Origin: Dehalococcoidia bacterium
GTDB lineage: Bacteria; Chloroflexota; Dehalococcoidia; Bin125
Reading direction: 5' to 3'
Assembly (NCBI GenBank): GCA_022828105.1
Contig: JAJEJC010000001.1
Span: forward strand, 238,090-302,089
DNA: 64,000 nucleotides
How positions within the stretch are numbered: the stretch's first letter is position 1; each line of letters starts with the position of its first letter. Of the stretch, positions 25,084-34,078 are shown piece by piece. A program made the position numbers and the translations under genes. Under the pieces are notes generated by a model. It worked only from the letters and a program-made list of their open reading frames with translations, was not told the DNA's origin and ran no database searches.

Positions 25084-26220
25084 CTACGCGCCGACCGGGG
25101 CGCCGAAGCGCTCGATCAGCGCTTCGGCCTGGTTGACCATCGTCTCGACCACTTCGGTCGCCGGGCGAATGGCTTTAATCAAGCCTGCGCCGTTGCCGGC
25201 CGGGCCACCGACGAGTTCTTCGATGTGAGCCTCGCGCGCGCCGCGCAGCGCTTCGCCGACGAGCAGGCCTTGCAGCGGCATCGGCAGCGTCGGCGGAGCC
25301 TCGGGTCGTTCCCAGGCCTCGGTCCAGGCGTTGTACATGTGGCGCATCGTCTTGCCCGAGTACATCCGCCCGATCCGCGTGTCTTCGTCAACGGCGGCAA
25401 CGAGCTTGTCCCACTGGACCTTGCGGGTCCACTCGTCGGTCTCGCCGCGCTCTTCGGAGTCCTGATACGCCTCCCAGGTGCCCAGGAACGCGGTGCCGCA
25501 CCAGATCGCCTCCGCACCGAGCGAGAGCGCGGCCATCAGACCGCGGCCGTCCATGATCCCGCCCGCCGCGATGGTCTTGGTCGGGGCGATCGCGTCGGCC
25601 ACCTGCGGGACCAGTGCGAGCGTGCCGATTCGTCCGGTGTGTCCGCCGGCCTCAGTGCCCTGGGCAACGACGGCATCAACGTTGGCGGCAGCGACGCGTC
25701 GGGCGTTACGGGTGTTGCCGACCAGGCCGATCACCTTCATTCCCTGCGCATGCGCGTCGGGCACCATCCAGCCGGGGTTGCCCAGGCCGGAGGCAAACAC
25801 CGGCACGCGCTCGTCGAGGATGACCTCGACCTGCTGGCGGAAGTACTCCTGGGTCAAAGGCGGTCGATCGAGCGGAGCGGACGGCTCCGGAATCTCGAAT
25901 TCCTGCTTAAGCTGATCGACGAAGTGATGATGCTCGACCGAGATCTCAAGCTCGAGGTCCTCGCGGTTGCCGGAATCGGCAATCGAGGAGGGCAGCAGCA
26001 AGTCGACGCCGAACGGCTTGTCGGTCAACGAGCGGACCTTGGCGATCATGCCGTGCAGTTCGTCGGGCGTGTAGCCGGTCGCCCCGACCACGCCGAGACC
26101 ACCGGCCTCGGACACGGCCGCCGCGAGAGTCGGACCCGCCGCTCCGCCCATGCCAGCGAGCATGATGGGATACTCGATGCCGAGCATGTCGCAGAGTTCG
26201 GTCTTGAGAGGGGAAGCCAT
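25084..26220 (-). CDS. Nitronate monooxygenase / 2-nitropropane-dioxygenase-like flavoprotein
   Basis: 378 residues, FMN-binding TIM barrel. Typical segments: LGIEYPIMLAGMGG at the start, VVAQGTEAGGHTGR, ALVPQVADAI, IAAGGIMDGRGLMAALSLGA and AIWCGTAFLGT. The His in GGHTG matches the catalytic base of class I enzymes. The family oxidises nitronates, and close relatives include enoyl reductases, so the physiological substrate is uncertain. AAAGG precedes the ATG. Confidence 0.88.
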   Translation of the reverse strand: MASPLKTELCDMLGIEYPIMLAGMGGAAGPTLAAAVSEAGGLGVVGATGYTPDELHGMIAKVRSLTDKPFGVDLLLPSSIADSGNREDLELEISVEHHHFVDQLKQEFEIPEPSAPLDRPPLTQEYFRQQVEVILDERVPVFASGLGNPGWMVPDAHAQGMKVIGLVGNTRNARRVAAANVDAVVAQGTEAGGHTGRIGTLALVPQVADAIAPTKTIAAGGIMDGRGLMAALSLGAEAIWCGTAFLGTWEAYQDSEERGETDEWTRKVQWDKLVAAVDEDTRIGRMYSGKTMRHMYNAWTEAWERPEAPPTLPMPLQGLLVGEALRGAREAHIEELVGGPAGNGAGLIKAIRPATEVVETMVNQAEALIERFGAPVGA

Positions 26221-26376
26221 GTGCGGCCTTTCACTAGCGGTTTTGGGGTGAGCTATGGATTCGGCAGTATGGTACCAGTGCTCGTACGCCCGGCGCGGCC
26301 AGGCATCCAGCGCCTCGCAGGGAAGGGTCGTGACTGGTAGGCGACATTGGGGCGACTTGACGAGGAGAATGAGGGG

Positions 26377-26396
26377 GACTAGTCTGATGTCTAGTC
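26377..26396. promoter_or_regulatory. Inverted repeat upstream of the toxin-antitoxin pair (candidate operator)
   Basis: GACTAG and CTAGTC separated by 8 bases, 30 bases before the antitoxin GTG. Phd-type antitoxins repress their own operon through such palindromes, so the placement fits. Confidence 0.5.
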
Positions 26397-26425
26397 AGGT
26401 AAGGTGTTGAGATAGGAGGTGCGCT

Positions 26426-26710
26426 GTGAGCAAGGACTACGAAGTACGGGAGCCGAGGCACTGGCAGGTGCAGGAGGCCAAGGCGAGGTTTAGCGCGGTC
26501 CTCGATGCTGCCGAAGATGAGGGTCCCCAAATCGTCACCCGGCGCGGCGTCGAGACCGCGGTGATTGTGCCGTTCGCCGAATGGCAACGGATCACGCGTC
26601 CGAAGTATCGCAACGTCAAGGAGTGGCTGCTGGCACCGGAAGCGCGTACCGAGAACCTGGCGCCGGCGCGACTCGAGTGGGAACTGCGACCGGCGCCGAA
26701 GTTCGACTAG
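26426..26710 (+). CDS. Phd/YefM-type antitoxin
   Basis: 94 residues. WQVQEAKARFSAVLDAA and GPQIVTRRGVETAVIVPF are the Phd/YefM DNA-binding fold; the C-terminal part (VKEWLLAPEARTENL) would bind and inhibit the toxin. GTG start with a strong GGAGGTG ribosome site. The toxin follows 6 bases later. Confidence 0.9.
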   Translation: MSKDYEVREPRHWQVQEAKARFSAVLDAAEDEGPQIVTRRGVETAVIVPFAEWQRITRPKYRNVKEWLLAPEARTENLAPARLEWELRPAPKFD

Positions 26711-26716
26711 CACCTC

Positions 26717-27130
26717 ATGTACCTGCTGGACACTGACGTCATCTCCCAGTTGAGGCGGCAGCACCCGAATCGGGCGCTGCTCGCCTGGCTGGACAGCGTC
26801 CGATCCGAGGATCTGCATTTCAGCGCCATGACGATCGCGGAGATTCAACGCGGCATCGAGAAATGTCGTAGCGACGATCCCGACAAGGCCCGGGAGCTAA
26901 CCGAGTGGCTGGACAGCCAGCTGCTCAGCGGATTTGAAGTCCTGCCCTTCGACACGCGCGCGGCGCGCGAATGGGGACGCATGATGCGCGACCAGCGCGG
27001 CAACCTGGCTCAGGACGCCGTCATTGCAGCCACAGCGCACACGCGATCACTGATCGTGGTCACACGAAACGTCAAGGACTTCCGGCGTCTGGGCGTGGCC
27101 TACCTCAACCCGTTCGAGTTCACTGGCTGA
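26717..27130 (+). CDS. PIN-domain toxin (VapC/FitB type)
   Basis: 137 residues, usual size. Acidic catalytic residues are in YLLDTDVISQL, TIAEIQRGI and AQDAVIAATA, ending NVKDFRRLGV. PIN toxins are metal-dependent RNases, often cutting tRNA or rRNA; the target here is unknown. Paired with the Phd-type antitoxin. Confidence 0.92.
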   Translation: MYLLDTDVISQLRRQHPNRALLAWLDSVRSEDLHFSAMTIAEIQRGIEKCRSDDPDKARELTEWLDSQLLSGFEVLPFDTRAAREWGRMMRDQRGNLAQDAVIAATAHTRSLIVVTRNVKDFRRLGVAYLNPFEFTG

Positions 27131-27145
27131 CGCAGCGGGTTCAGC

Positions 27146-28369
27146 TCAGGTCCCGGCCGGGCCGACGATTGTGATTTCTTCGCCCAGTGCGGCGAGACCG
27201 AGCGAGTGCTGCAGCTCGTCCGTCTTCCAGGCCATGACAATGCCACCGGTGAGGTCCCGGTATAGGCGTTCGAGCGGCTGACCCTTGACGTAGGCGTGGG
27301 CGCCGGTCGTCCTGATGCTGATCTGGGCGATTTCCTCCGCCATACGCCGCAGATGGTGTGTCGTGCGCACCTGCATGCGAATGAATGACTGACGGTCACT
27401 GTAGGCGCGGTCGACTTCACTGACTGCGTGATAGAGCATCGTGCGTCCCGAGGCGAGCCAGCCGTCCATCTCGCCCAGCGCCATCTGCGCCCAGGGCTGC
27501 TGGGAACGCGGTTCGTTGCTGCCGCCCAGCGGACTGTTGGCGGCGGCCAGGTAGCCTCGGCGTTGTTGCAGATAGTCAATTGTCTCGTCGAACATTGCCT
27601 GGGCATTGCCCAGCCAGATCGCACAGATGCCAAGTCCGGGCAAGGCGCGTCGCTGCCACTGGAGTTGCGGAATCATCTGCTCGCCCATACGCAGCAGCGA
27701 CATGGGAACGACGAAGCAGTCGGCTCGGGGAAGACGCAGGTTGTCAATCACCACGTCATGGGAGGCGGTAGAGCGCAGTCCCATGCCGTTCCAGTTGGCC
27801 CGATTCGTGATCGACTCCTGATTGAACTCAGGCAGCGCGATCACGAGATCCGGTTCGGACTCCCGCTCAATCAACGCGCCCACCATGGCGAAGCTGGCGG
27901 CGTCGGCGCCCGAGGCGAATCCGGCGCGGCCGGAAATCACCAGGTCGGCGCCATCTTCGGTGGCGGCGAATCCGGTGGAGGTGTTGTCCAGTTCTCGGGA
28001 CGGAATGCTCCCCGGCGCGCAACACCATGCGCCCTCGGCGCAGGCCTTGAGCACACGATCTCGATGCGGGAAGGGAGGCAAGGCCGAGGCGATCCCGGTG
28101 ACGAGCACGTGCATGTTGAGCGCCACCGCCGTGGAGGCGTCGCCGTATGCGATCTCCTCAATCACGCGGAGGTAGGTCTCGCCGTCGGCTTCGAGCCCAC
28201 CCAGCGCTTCGGGGATCAGCAGCCCGGAGACGCCCAACTCAGCCAGCTCGTTAAAGTTGTCGATGGGCAGGGCGCCGTCGCGGTCAGCGTCAACGGCTCG
28301 TTCGCGAAACGGTCCGCGAGCCAGTTCGCGTACCTGCTCAATCAGTTGTCGCGAGGCGTCGGCATCCAT
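27146..28369 (-). CDS. Acyl-CoA dehydrogenase family protein
   Basis: 407 residues. Features of the acyl-CoA dehydrogenase fold: LAELGVSGLLIPEALGG, FAATEDGADLVISGRAGF, WNGMGLRSTASHDVVIDN, a C-terminal helical domain and TTGAHAYVKGQPLERLYRD. FAD-dependent desaturases and related flavin monooxygenases share it, so the exact reaction is open. I chose ATG 28369 because GGGAG lies 6 bases upstream; longer in-frame starts would run into the divergent promoter region shared with the lactonase gene. Confidence 0.85.
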   Translation of the reverse strand: MDADASRQLIEQVRELARGPFRERAVDADRDGALPIDNFNELAELGVSGLLIPEALGGLEADGETYLRVIEEIAYGDASTAVALNMHVLVTGIASALPPFPHRDRVLKACAEGAWCCAPGSIPSRELDNTSTGFAATEDGADLVISGRAGFASGADAASFAMVGALIERESEPDLVIALPEFNQESITNRANWNGMGLRSTASHDVVIDNLRLPRADCFVVPMSLLRMGEQMIPQLQWQRRALPGLGICAIWLGNAQAMFDETIDYLQQRRGYLAAANSPLGGSNEPRSQQPWAQMALGEMDGWLASGRTMLYHAVSEVDRAYSDRQSFIRMQVRTTHHLRRMAEEIAQISIRTTGAHAYVKGQPLERLYRDLTGGIVMAWKTDELQHSLGLAALGEEITIVGPAGT

Positions 28370-28479
28370 AGGAACTCCCATCGGCACTGAGGCGCGGCTC
28401 GGAGTCAGCGTATCGGCCCGGCTGCTGCGAGCGTTAGCATCTCGGCAGGAAGAACAGTCCTCTGGGAAGGACGGCGCTG

Positions 28480-29433
28480 ATGCCATCGATCAATACGTTG
28501 CACGGAGAGCTGGACACGTCGGCGCTGGGCCGCACGCTGATTCACGAGCACATCGGTATTCGCTCGCCTGGCATCTCCGAGAACTGGCCGGAGCTCTGGG
28601 ATGAGGCGGGCTGCGTGGCGTCGGCGGACGAGAAGCTGAATGCGCTGCAGCAGCGCGGGGTCGGCACCGTCGTTGATCTCTCGACCGCCGATTTGGGGCG
28701 CGACATGGGATTCCTGCAGAAAGTGGCGCAGGTGACCTCGATCAACGTGGTCGTCTGCACCGGCATCTACTGGCTGCGCTCGATGTACTGGCGCGGTCGT
28801 CCGGCCGAGCTGCTCACGCAGGTCTTCGTCAAGGACATCACCGAGGGCGTCGCCGGCACCGAGGTCAAAGCGAACATCATCAAGCTCGCCTCCGACGAAC
28901 AGGGCGGCGGGGTCGACAGTTACAACGAGAAGTGCCTGCGCGCCGGCGCTCGGGCGCACCGGGCGACCGGCGTGCCGATCGCGACCCACAACGGACCGCC
29001 CGAACTGGGCGCCAGGCAACAGGACATCTTCGAAGACGAGGGCTGCGACCTCTCGCGGATCGTGATTGGCCACGTCGGCGACACGGCCGACACCGACTAC
29101 CTCAAGTCGCTCATGGATCGCGGCTCCTACGTGGGCCTCGACCGATTCGGCCTGGACCAGATTCTGCCCTTCGACGATCGCGTCAACACCGTGGTCAAAC
29201 TGGCCGCCGACGGCTACAGCGAGCGGATGCTGCTGGCCCATGACGCGTCCTGCTGCCTGGACTGGATTCCCGACATCGACGCCGTGCGACAGGCGCAGCC
29301 GAACTGGCACTTCAACCACATCTCGGACGACGTGATTCCGGCCCTGCTTGAACGCGGGGTGACGCAGGCGCAGGTTGACCAGATGCTGGTCGGCAATCCC
29401 CGCGACCTGTTCGAGAAGCAGGGCGCGTACTAG
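28480..29433 (+). CDS. Phosphotriesterase-family hydrolase (probable lactonase)
   Basis: 317 residues, TIM barrel of the PTE family. Metal ligands visible: HEH (His22, His24), a Lys in NIIKLASDE that is carbamylated in family members, ATHNG, GHVGD and AHDASC. Such genes are more often lactonases than true phosphotriesterases. It ends directly at the GTG of the next gene. Confidence 0.87.
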   Translation: MPSINTLHGELDTSALGRTLIHEHIGIRSPGISENWPELWDEAGCVASADEKLNALQQRGVGTVVDLSTADLGRDMGFLQKVAQVTSINVVVCTGIYWLRSMYWRGRPAELLTQVFVKDITEGVAGTEVKANIIKLASDEQGGGVDSYNEKCLRAGARAHRATGVPIATHNGPPELGARQQDIFEDEGCDLSRIVIGHVGDTADTDYLKSLMDRGSYVGLDRFGLDQILPFDDRVNTVVKLAADGYSERMLLAHDASCCLDWIPDIDAVRQAQPNWHFNHISDDVIPALLERGVTQAQVDQMLVGNPRDLFEKQGAY

Positions 29434-31080
29434 GTGGCGGCGCCGACACCAGAGCCTGCCGACCTTCTGGCCGCAGCCCGCGCCGGCTTCGCAGGGGCGC
29501 CAGCGAATGCTCCAGACGGCGAACTTGCAGCGCGTGCGCGGTTATGGCGAGCGGGTCGCATCGTAGGCGAGGCGGAGGCCTCGGCCTCCGACGCTCTGGA
29601 AGCGGCGCAGTCGGCGGGCGAGTCGCTGCGAGTAGCGCTCGGCGAGGAGTCCGATCAACCGGGCGACGCGCTGACGATTGAAGTGGAAGCCGAACGTGAG
29701 CCACGCTCTCCGGAGGGACTGATCGGCCTGCTGCAGACGCCCCTGCCAGGACATCACGGGCTAATCCTGCGCGACGGAGACAAGACGGCGCGCGGCTGGC
29801 CGTTCGACGCGCTGCGCGCCGACGGTCGCACCGCGGCCTGGGTCAAAGGGCTGAATCGCGAGGCGCGTCCGCCGGGCGCCAGACTCGCCTCCAGTACATC
29901 GGTCGAGGTCTTCACGACGCTCGAAGCGCTGGGCGCGGTGGCGCCCGCCGACGGCGAACGAATCACCGCTCGTTTCGGCGGATTCCGGCTCGTCGACCGC
30001 GATGAAGTCCTGCCCGACCGCGTCACCGGCTCGGCGCTGCAAGCGGCGGCCTGGCTGCTGCGACACCAACGGCCGGACGGGTCGTTTGCCTACGAGTACG
30101 CGCCGCCGTCGGGGGAGAACGAGGGCGGCTGGACCTGGTTCGATCAGCTCGTGCGGCAGTGCGGCTGCGCGTGGGGCATCGCCACGGTCGCCAGGCTCAC
30201 GCGCGACCGCAAGATCGGGGAAGCCGCCGCCCGCGCCATCGGCGGCATCCTCGACCGGCATCTGCGCCGCGACGGACCAGGAAGGCTGTTCTATCTCGAG
30301 GACATGTACGGCGAGGCCAAGCTCGGCGCGCCGCCGCTGCTGCTGATGGCGATCTCCGAGCTCGGCGCTTCGTTCCGGATCCCGCGCGAGACCGTTGACC
30401 AGCTCATGGCCTCGCTGCTGGCCGTCCAGTCTCGGGACGGGCGTCTTGGCACCACGACCAGGGGCATGGCACTCGAGGGCTCCGAGACCTACTACGCGGG
30501 CCAGATCGTGCTCGCGCTTGCGCGGCAGTACGCGATCCGCAAGCGTCCGCGTCTGCGCTCGGCCGTCGAGCGTTCAATGCGCCACTATGAACAGCGCTGG
30601 CAAGACGAAGACGAACGCGATCTGTCCTTCACCACCTGGATGATCCAGGCCTGCGACCAGTGGCACGCCCTGACCAACGACGAAGCGGCGCGGGACTATG
30701 CCTATGCGATGGCTGATTGGGCGATCAAAGAGCAGCACGGCGAGGACGCAGAGAATCCCCTCTGGGTCGGCGCGTTTCAGAACACGCCGGGAATCGGCAC
30801 GGCCGCCTACAGCGAAGGAATCGTCAGCGCGCTCGCCATCGCGCAGCGCGACGGCGATGCCGAGCGGGCCGAGCGCTATCGCGAGTCGCTGATGCTGAGC
30901 ATGCGCTTCCTGCTCTCGCTCTCGCTGGACGGACCCGAGCACGCTCTCGTCGGCGGTCCCGAACAGATCGGCGGCGTTCGCTCCGCCCTGCACCGCTCCG
31001 GCCTGCGCTGCGACAACGCCCAGCACTACCTGATGTCGATGCTGCGGGCGCGGGCGTTGTGTTGGCCTGAACAGACCTAG
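29434..31080 (+). CDS. Large protein with an alpha/alpha-toroid domain
   Basis: 548 residues. The N-terminal ~190 residues are of unknown fold (GHHGLILRDGDKTARGW). From about residue 200 repeated helices with SALQAAAWLLRHQRPDGSF, GGWTWFDQLVRQCG and YYAGQIVLALARQY suggest an alpha/alpha-toroid as in terpene cyclases, GH88/GH105 or N-acylglucosamine epimerases. No catalytic motif lets me choose. The GTG start follows the lactonase stop with no gap, so the two are coupled and may work on one substrate. Confidence 0.65.
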   Translation: MAAPTPEPADLLAAARAGFAGAPANAPDGELAARARLWRAGRIVGEAEASASDALEAAQSAGESLRVALGEESDQPGDALTIEVEAEREPRSPEGLIGLLQTPLPGHHGLILRDGDKTARGWPFDALRADGRTAAWVKGLNREARPPGARLASSTSVEVFTTLEALGAVAPADGERITARFGGFRLVDRDEVLPDRVTGSALQAAAWLLRHQRPDGSFAYEYAPPSGENEGGWTWFDQLVRQCGCAWGIATVARLTRDRKIGEAAARAIGGILDRHLRRDGPGRLFYLEDMYGEAKLGAPPLLLMAISELGASFRIPRETVDQLMASLLAVQSRDGRLGTTTRGMALEGSETYYAGQIVLALARQYAIRKRPRLRSAVERSMRHYEQRWQDEDERDLSFTTWMIQACDQWHALTNDEAARDYAYAMADWAIKEQHGEDAENPLWVGAFQNTPGIGTAAYSEGIVSALAIAQRDGDAERAERYRESLMLSMRFLLSLSLDGPEHALVGGPEQIGGVRSALHRSGLRCDNAQHYLMSMLRARALCWPEQT

Positions 31081-31139
31081 CTGGCGGCAGCAGAACGTGA
31101 TGGCCGGCGCCAGAGGGAACGACCAGGTGTCGCGAACCC

Positions 31140-32039
31140 TCAGCCCTTGACCTCGGGCCAGACTTCTCGCCACGCCGTTTCCACTGTCAACAAGTACTGA
31201 TCCACGGGAATCGCCAGCTCCCGGGCGTAGTTCGGCATACCGATGCCGAGCCTCGTGATCCCGGCGTCTCGGGCGGCGCTCAGCAGACGCAGCGTGTTCG
31301 ACATGTCGGCGTCGAGCGGGGGCAGCCACTGGATCGGGAATTCGTCCGGGTCGCGATCGTTGCGCTCCAGTTCGGCGCGTAGGTCCGAGCACAGTCGGGC
31401 GAGTTGATCGAGGTCGCTGGCGACCGGCGCGATCCAGCCGTCGCCAAACCTGGCGGTGCGCTCGATGGCCGGCTTCGACAGTCCGCCGAACAGGATGGGA
31501 GGGCCGCCCGGCGTGACCGGCTTGGGCATCACCGACATCTCGTCGATCTGCACGTAGCGGCCCTGGAAGGTGATCGGTTCCTCTGTCCAGCAGGCGCGCA
31601 GGACGCGGATGTACTCCTCCATCCGGCTGGGCCGCTGGCGGAAGTTGGCGCTCAGCGCGTCGAACTCCTGCCACTGCCAGCCGACTCCGATGCCCAGGCG
31701 CATCCGGCCGCCCGAGAGCACGTCGATCTCGGCTGCTTGCTTGGCGACCAGTACCGGCTCGCGCTGCGGCAGGACCAGCACGTTGGTTTGCAGCGCGACC
31801 CGATTGGTCTGTCCGGCCAGCCAAGCCAACGTGGTGAGGACCTCGTGTTGATGCACGTCATCGGTGTAGGGGCCGGTTTGTGGGCGGTCGTCCCGCGCAT
31901 AGGCGTAGATCACGTGGTCGGCCATCGAGATGAAGTCGCAGCCGATCGCTTCGACGCCCTGTGCCCAATCGCGCAACTCCGAGACATCCCAGTGCCAATG
32001 CCAGGCGGGAATCTGACAGCCGAACTCGAACGTGGCCAT
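31140..32039 (-). CDS. Luciferase-like (F420-type) oxidoreductase, copy 1
   Basis: 299 residues, luciferase-like monooxygenase TIM barrel. Segments such as LRLGIGVGWQWQEFDALSAN-type (MRLGIGVGWQWQEFDAL), GGPPILFGGLSKPAIERTAR and GDGWIAP are typical of F420-dependent family members, which carry hydride between F420 and organic substrates. Flavin use cannot be excluded. It is a close tandem paralogue of the gene at 32072, 32 bases away. Confidence 0.85.
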   Translation of the reverse strand: MATFEFGCQIPAWHWHWDVSELRDWAQGVEAIGCDFISMADHVIYAYARDDRPQTGPYTDDVHQHEVLTTLAWLAGQTNRVALQTNVLVLPQREPVLVAKQAAEIDVLSGGRMRLGIGVGWQWQEFDALSANFRQRPSRMEEYIRVLRACWTEEPITFQGRYVQIDEMSVMPKPVTPGGPPILFGGLSKPAIERTARFGDGWIAPVASDLDQLARLCSDLRAELERNDRDPDEFPIQWLPPLDADMSNTLRLLSAARDAGITRLGIGMPNYARELAIPVDQYLLTVETAWREVWPEVKG

Positions 32040-32071
32040 GTGCGCCTCTCTCTCGATGCGTTGCTGGGAGA

Positions 32072-32974
32072 CTAGCTGCCGACGATCTCGGGCCAGACTT
32101 CGCGGCGAGTCGCCTCGATGATCCGCAGCACGTCGTCAACGGGCATGATGCCTTCGCGCTCGTAGTTGGGCATGCCGCAGCCCAGCCGCGTGACGCCAGC
32201 GTCGCGCGCGGCGATCATCTGCATGAGCACCTCGTCCGAGTTCTCGTTGAGCGGCGGCTGCCATTGGATGGGAAACGAATCAAGATCGCGTCCGTTGGCG
32301 CGCAACTGATCCTGCATCAGGCGGACGCGCGGGAGCAGGCGGTCGACATCCGTGTGGACGGTCGCGACCCAGCCGTCGCCGATTCGCGCGGCGCGTTCGA
32401 TCGCAGCCTGCGAGAGTCCGCCGAACAGGATCGGCGGACCGCCCGGCGTGACCGGCTTGGGCATCATCGACATTTGGTCGATCTGGACGTACTTGCCGCT
32501 GAACGAGATCGGCTCCTCGGTCCAGCAGGCGCGCAGGATCTTGATGTACTCCTCGGTGCGGCTGGGGCGCTGCTTAATGTTGACGCCCAGCGCCTCGAAC
32601 TCCTGCCATTGCCATCCGACGCCGATGCCCAGGCGCAGCCGTCCGTTGGAGAGGACGTCGATCTCAGCCGCTTGCTTGGCGACCAGGATCGGCTCGCGCT
32701 GGGCAAGCACCAGCACGTTAGGTTGCAGGGCGATCCGTTCCGTGACCTCTGCCAGCCAGGCCATGAGCGTCATCACCTCGTGCTGGTGCACATCGTCGCT
32801 GTAGGCGCCCGACTGCGGGCGATCGGGGCGTGAATAGGCATAGAGGATGTGGTCGGCCATGGTGATGTAGTCGCAACCGAGCGCGTCGACGCCCTGCGCC
32901 CAATCTCGCAGTTGCGCGATGTCCCAGTGCCAATGCCAGGCCGGAATCTGGCAGCCGAACTCGTACTGCGGCAT
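32072..32974 (-). CDS. Luciferase-like (F420-type) oxidoreductase, copy 2
   Basis: 300 residues and very similar to copy 1 through most of its length (start EFGCQIPAWHWHWD in both; GGPPILFGGLS; GDGWVATV). It lies upstream of copy 1 in the same direction. The pair looks like a tandem duplication with retained, possibly diverged, specificity. Confidence 0.87.
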   Translation of the reverse strand: MPQYEFGCQIPAWHWHWDIAQLRDWAQGVDALGCDYITMADHILYAYSRPDRPQSGAYSDDVHQHEVMTLMAWLAEVTERIALQPNVLVLAQREPILVAKQAAEIDVLSNGRLRLGIGVGWQWQEFEALGVNIKQRPSRTEEYIKILRACWTEEPISFSGKYVQIDQMSMMPKPVTPGGPPILFGGLSQAAIERAARIGDGWVATVHTDVDRLLPRVRLMQDQLRANGRDLDSFPIQWQPPLNENSDEVLMQMIAARDAGVTRLGCGMPNYEREGIMPVDDVLRIIEATRREVWPEIVGS

Positions 32975-33065
32975 GAGGCGTCCCCCTTCGAATCACTCTG
33001 CGTTGACGGCGTTCGGTCAGGTGTATCCTAAGAGCATCCTGAAAGCACCTGGAGACCTGTGCGAT

Positions 33066-33305
33066 ATGGCGTTGGATGAACGGCATGCTGGCGAAGAGGG
33101 CGTGTTGCGAAGCGACATCGCCGATGTGATTGATCGCGCGGCGGCGATGGCGGTCTATGCGTTCGCCTCGGTCAACCAGGCCGGCCAGACCGAAGGTCTG
33201 CGCCTGCCGCCGCAGCTCGCCGAGCACCTCGCAGAGGCGACATACGTCGACGTGCTGCGCTACTCGCTGGACGAGTGCACCTGTCCGTGCCACCAGGAGC
33301 ACTAG
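33066..33305 (+). CDS. Hypothetical 79-residue protein
   Basis: A helical protein (SDIADVIDRAAAMAVYAFASV) ending in CTCPCHQEH, a Cys/His tail that could bind metal. No family recognised. I chose ATG 33066; GGAG is 11 bases upstream. TTGACG (33003) and TATCCT (33024) lie ahead, but the 15-base spacing makes a promoter call weak. Confidence 0.55.
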   Translation: MALDERHAGEEGVLRSDIADVIDRAAAMAVYAFASVNQAGQTEGLRLPPQLAEHLAEATYVDVLRYSLDECTCPCHQEH

Positions 33306-33433
33306 GTCTCCGACGACCCCAGACCTCTCCTGGTTGTCGGTGCGACGCTAGTCTGAACACGACAGGACTACACTGCGACTGAATGGCGGACGGCAAACTC
33401 GCGTCTCGCTTGACCAGACGAAGGAGCAGATCG

Positions 33434-34069
33434 ATGACCACTGCGACCAAAGACTCGGTCGTGACCCCGGAGCGGTTCAAGTCGGGGATGACCTGGAACC
33501 AGTACCTGGCCTTTATCAACTCGGAGGAGAACTTCCAGCGGCTGACGCCCGGCGGCCAACCGCGCGGCGACGCCAATGTCGAGCGCTTCGTCCGCAACAT
33601 GAGCGCCTGGCAGGTCTCCGAAGACGGCCGCGAAGCGCTGCAGTCACTGCCGCGACTGAAGATGCTGGTGCTGGGCGAGGACTGGTGTCCCGACGTGTAT
33701 CGCGGCCTGCCGGTGCTGGCCGAGATCGCGGCGACCGCCGGCTGGGAACTGCGAATCTTCGTCCGCGACGAGAACAACGACATCATGTCCGAGTTCCTCA
33801 AGGACGGTCAGCACGAGTCGATCCCAACGGCGGTGATGTACACCCTGGATCACGAATACGTCGGCCACTGGATTGAGCGCCCCGCAGTGGCCAACGAGCA
33901 CATGGCCAACATGCAGAAGCTCTTCAGCCGCAAAGAGGGCGAGTCCGAAGACGACATGCGAGCTCGGATCCGCCAGGGTTACCGAGACCTTCAGTCCTCG
34001 GACGAGTGGGCATCATGGCGCGACGCAACCGTTGACGAGATCGTCGAGTTGGTGCGCGCGAACACGTAG
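33434..34069 (+). CDS. Thioredoxin-fold protein with a single-Cys WCPDV motif
   Basis: 211 residues. LKMLVLGEDWCPDVYRGLPVLAEIA is a thioredoxin-like active-site region in which the second Cys of CxxC is replaced (CPDV). SIPTAVMYTLDHEYVGHWIERP follows with the cis-Pro-type turn. Such proteins are often annotated thioredoxin family without known partner. AAGGAG precedes ATG 33434. Confidence 0.75.
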   Translation: MTTATKDSVVTPERFKSGMTWNQYLAFINSEENFQRLTPGGQPRGDANVERFVRNMSAWQVSEDGREALQSLPRLKMLVLGEDWCPDVYRGLPVLAEIAATAGWELRIFVRDENNDIMSEFLKDGQHESIPTAVMYTLDHEYVGHWIERPAVANEHMANMQKLFSRKEGESEDDMRARIRQGYRDLQSSDEWASWRDATVDEIVELVRANT

Positions 34070-34078
34070 GCGTCGCGG

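Noticed and set aside
33003-33029. TTGACG ... TATCCT promoter before the 79-residue gene
   Set aside because: Spacing of 15 bases is short and no second support exists, so I mention it only in that gene entry.
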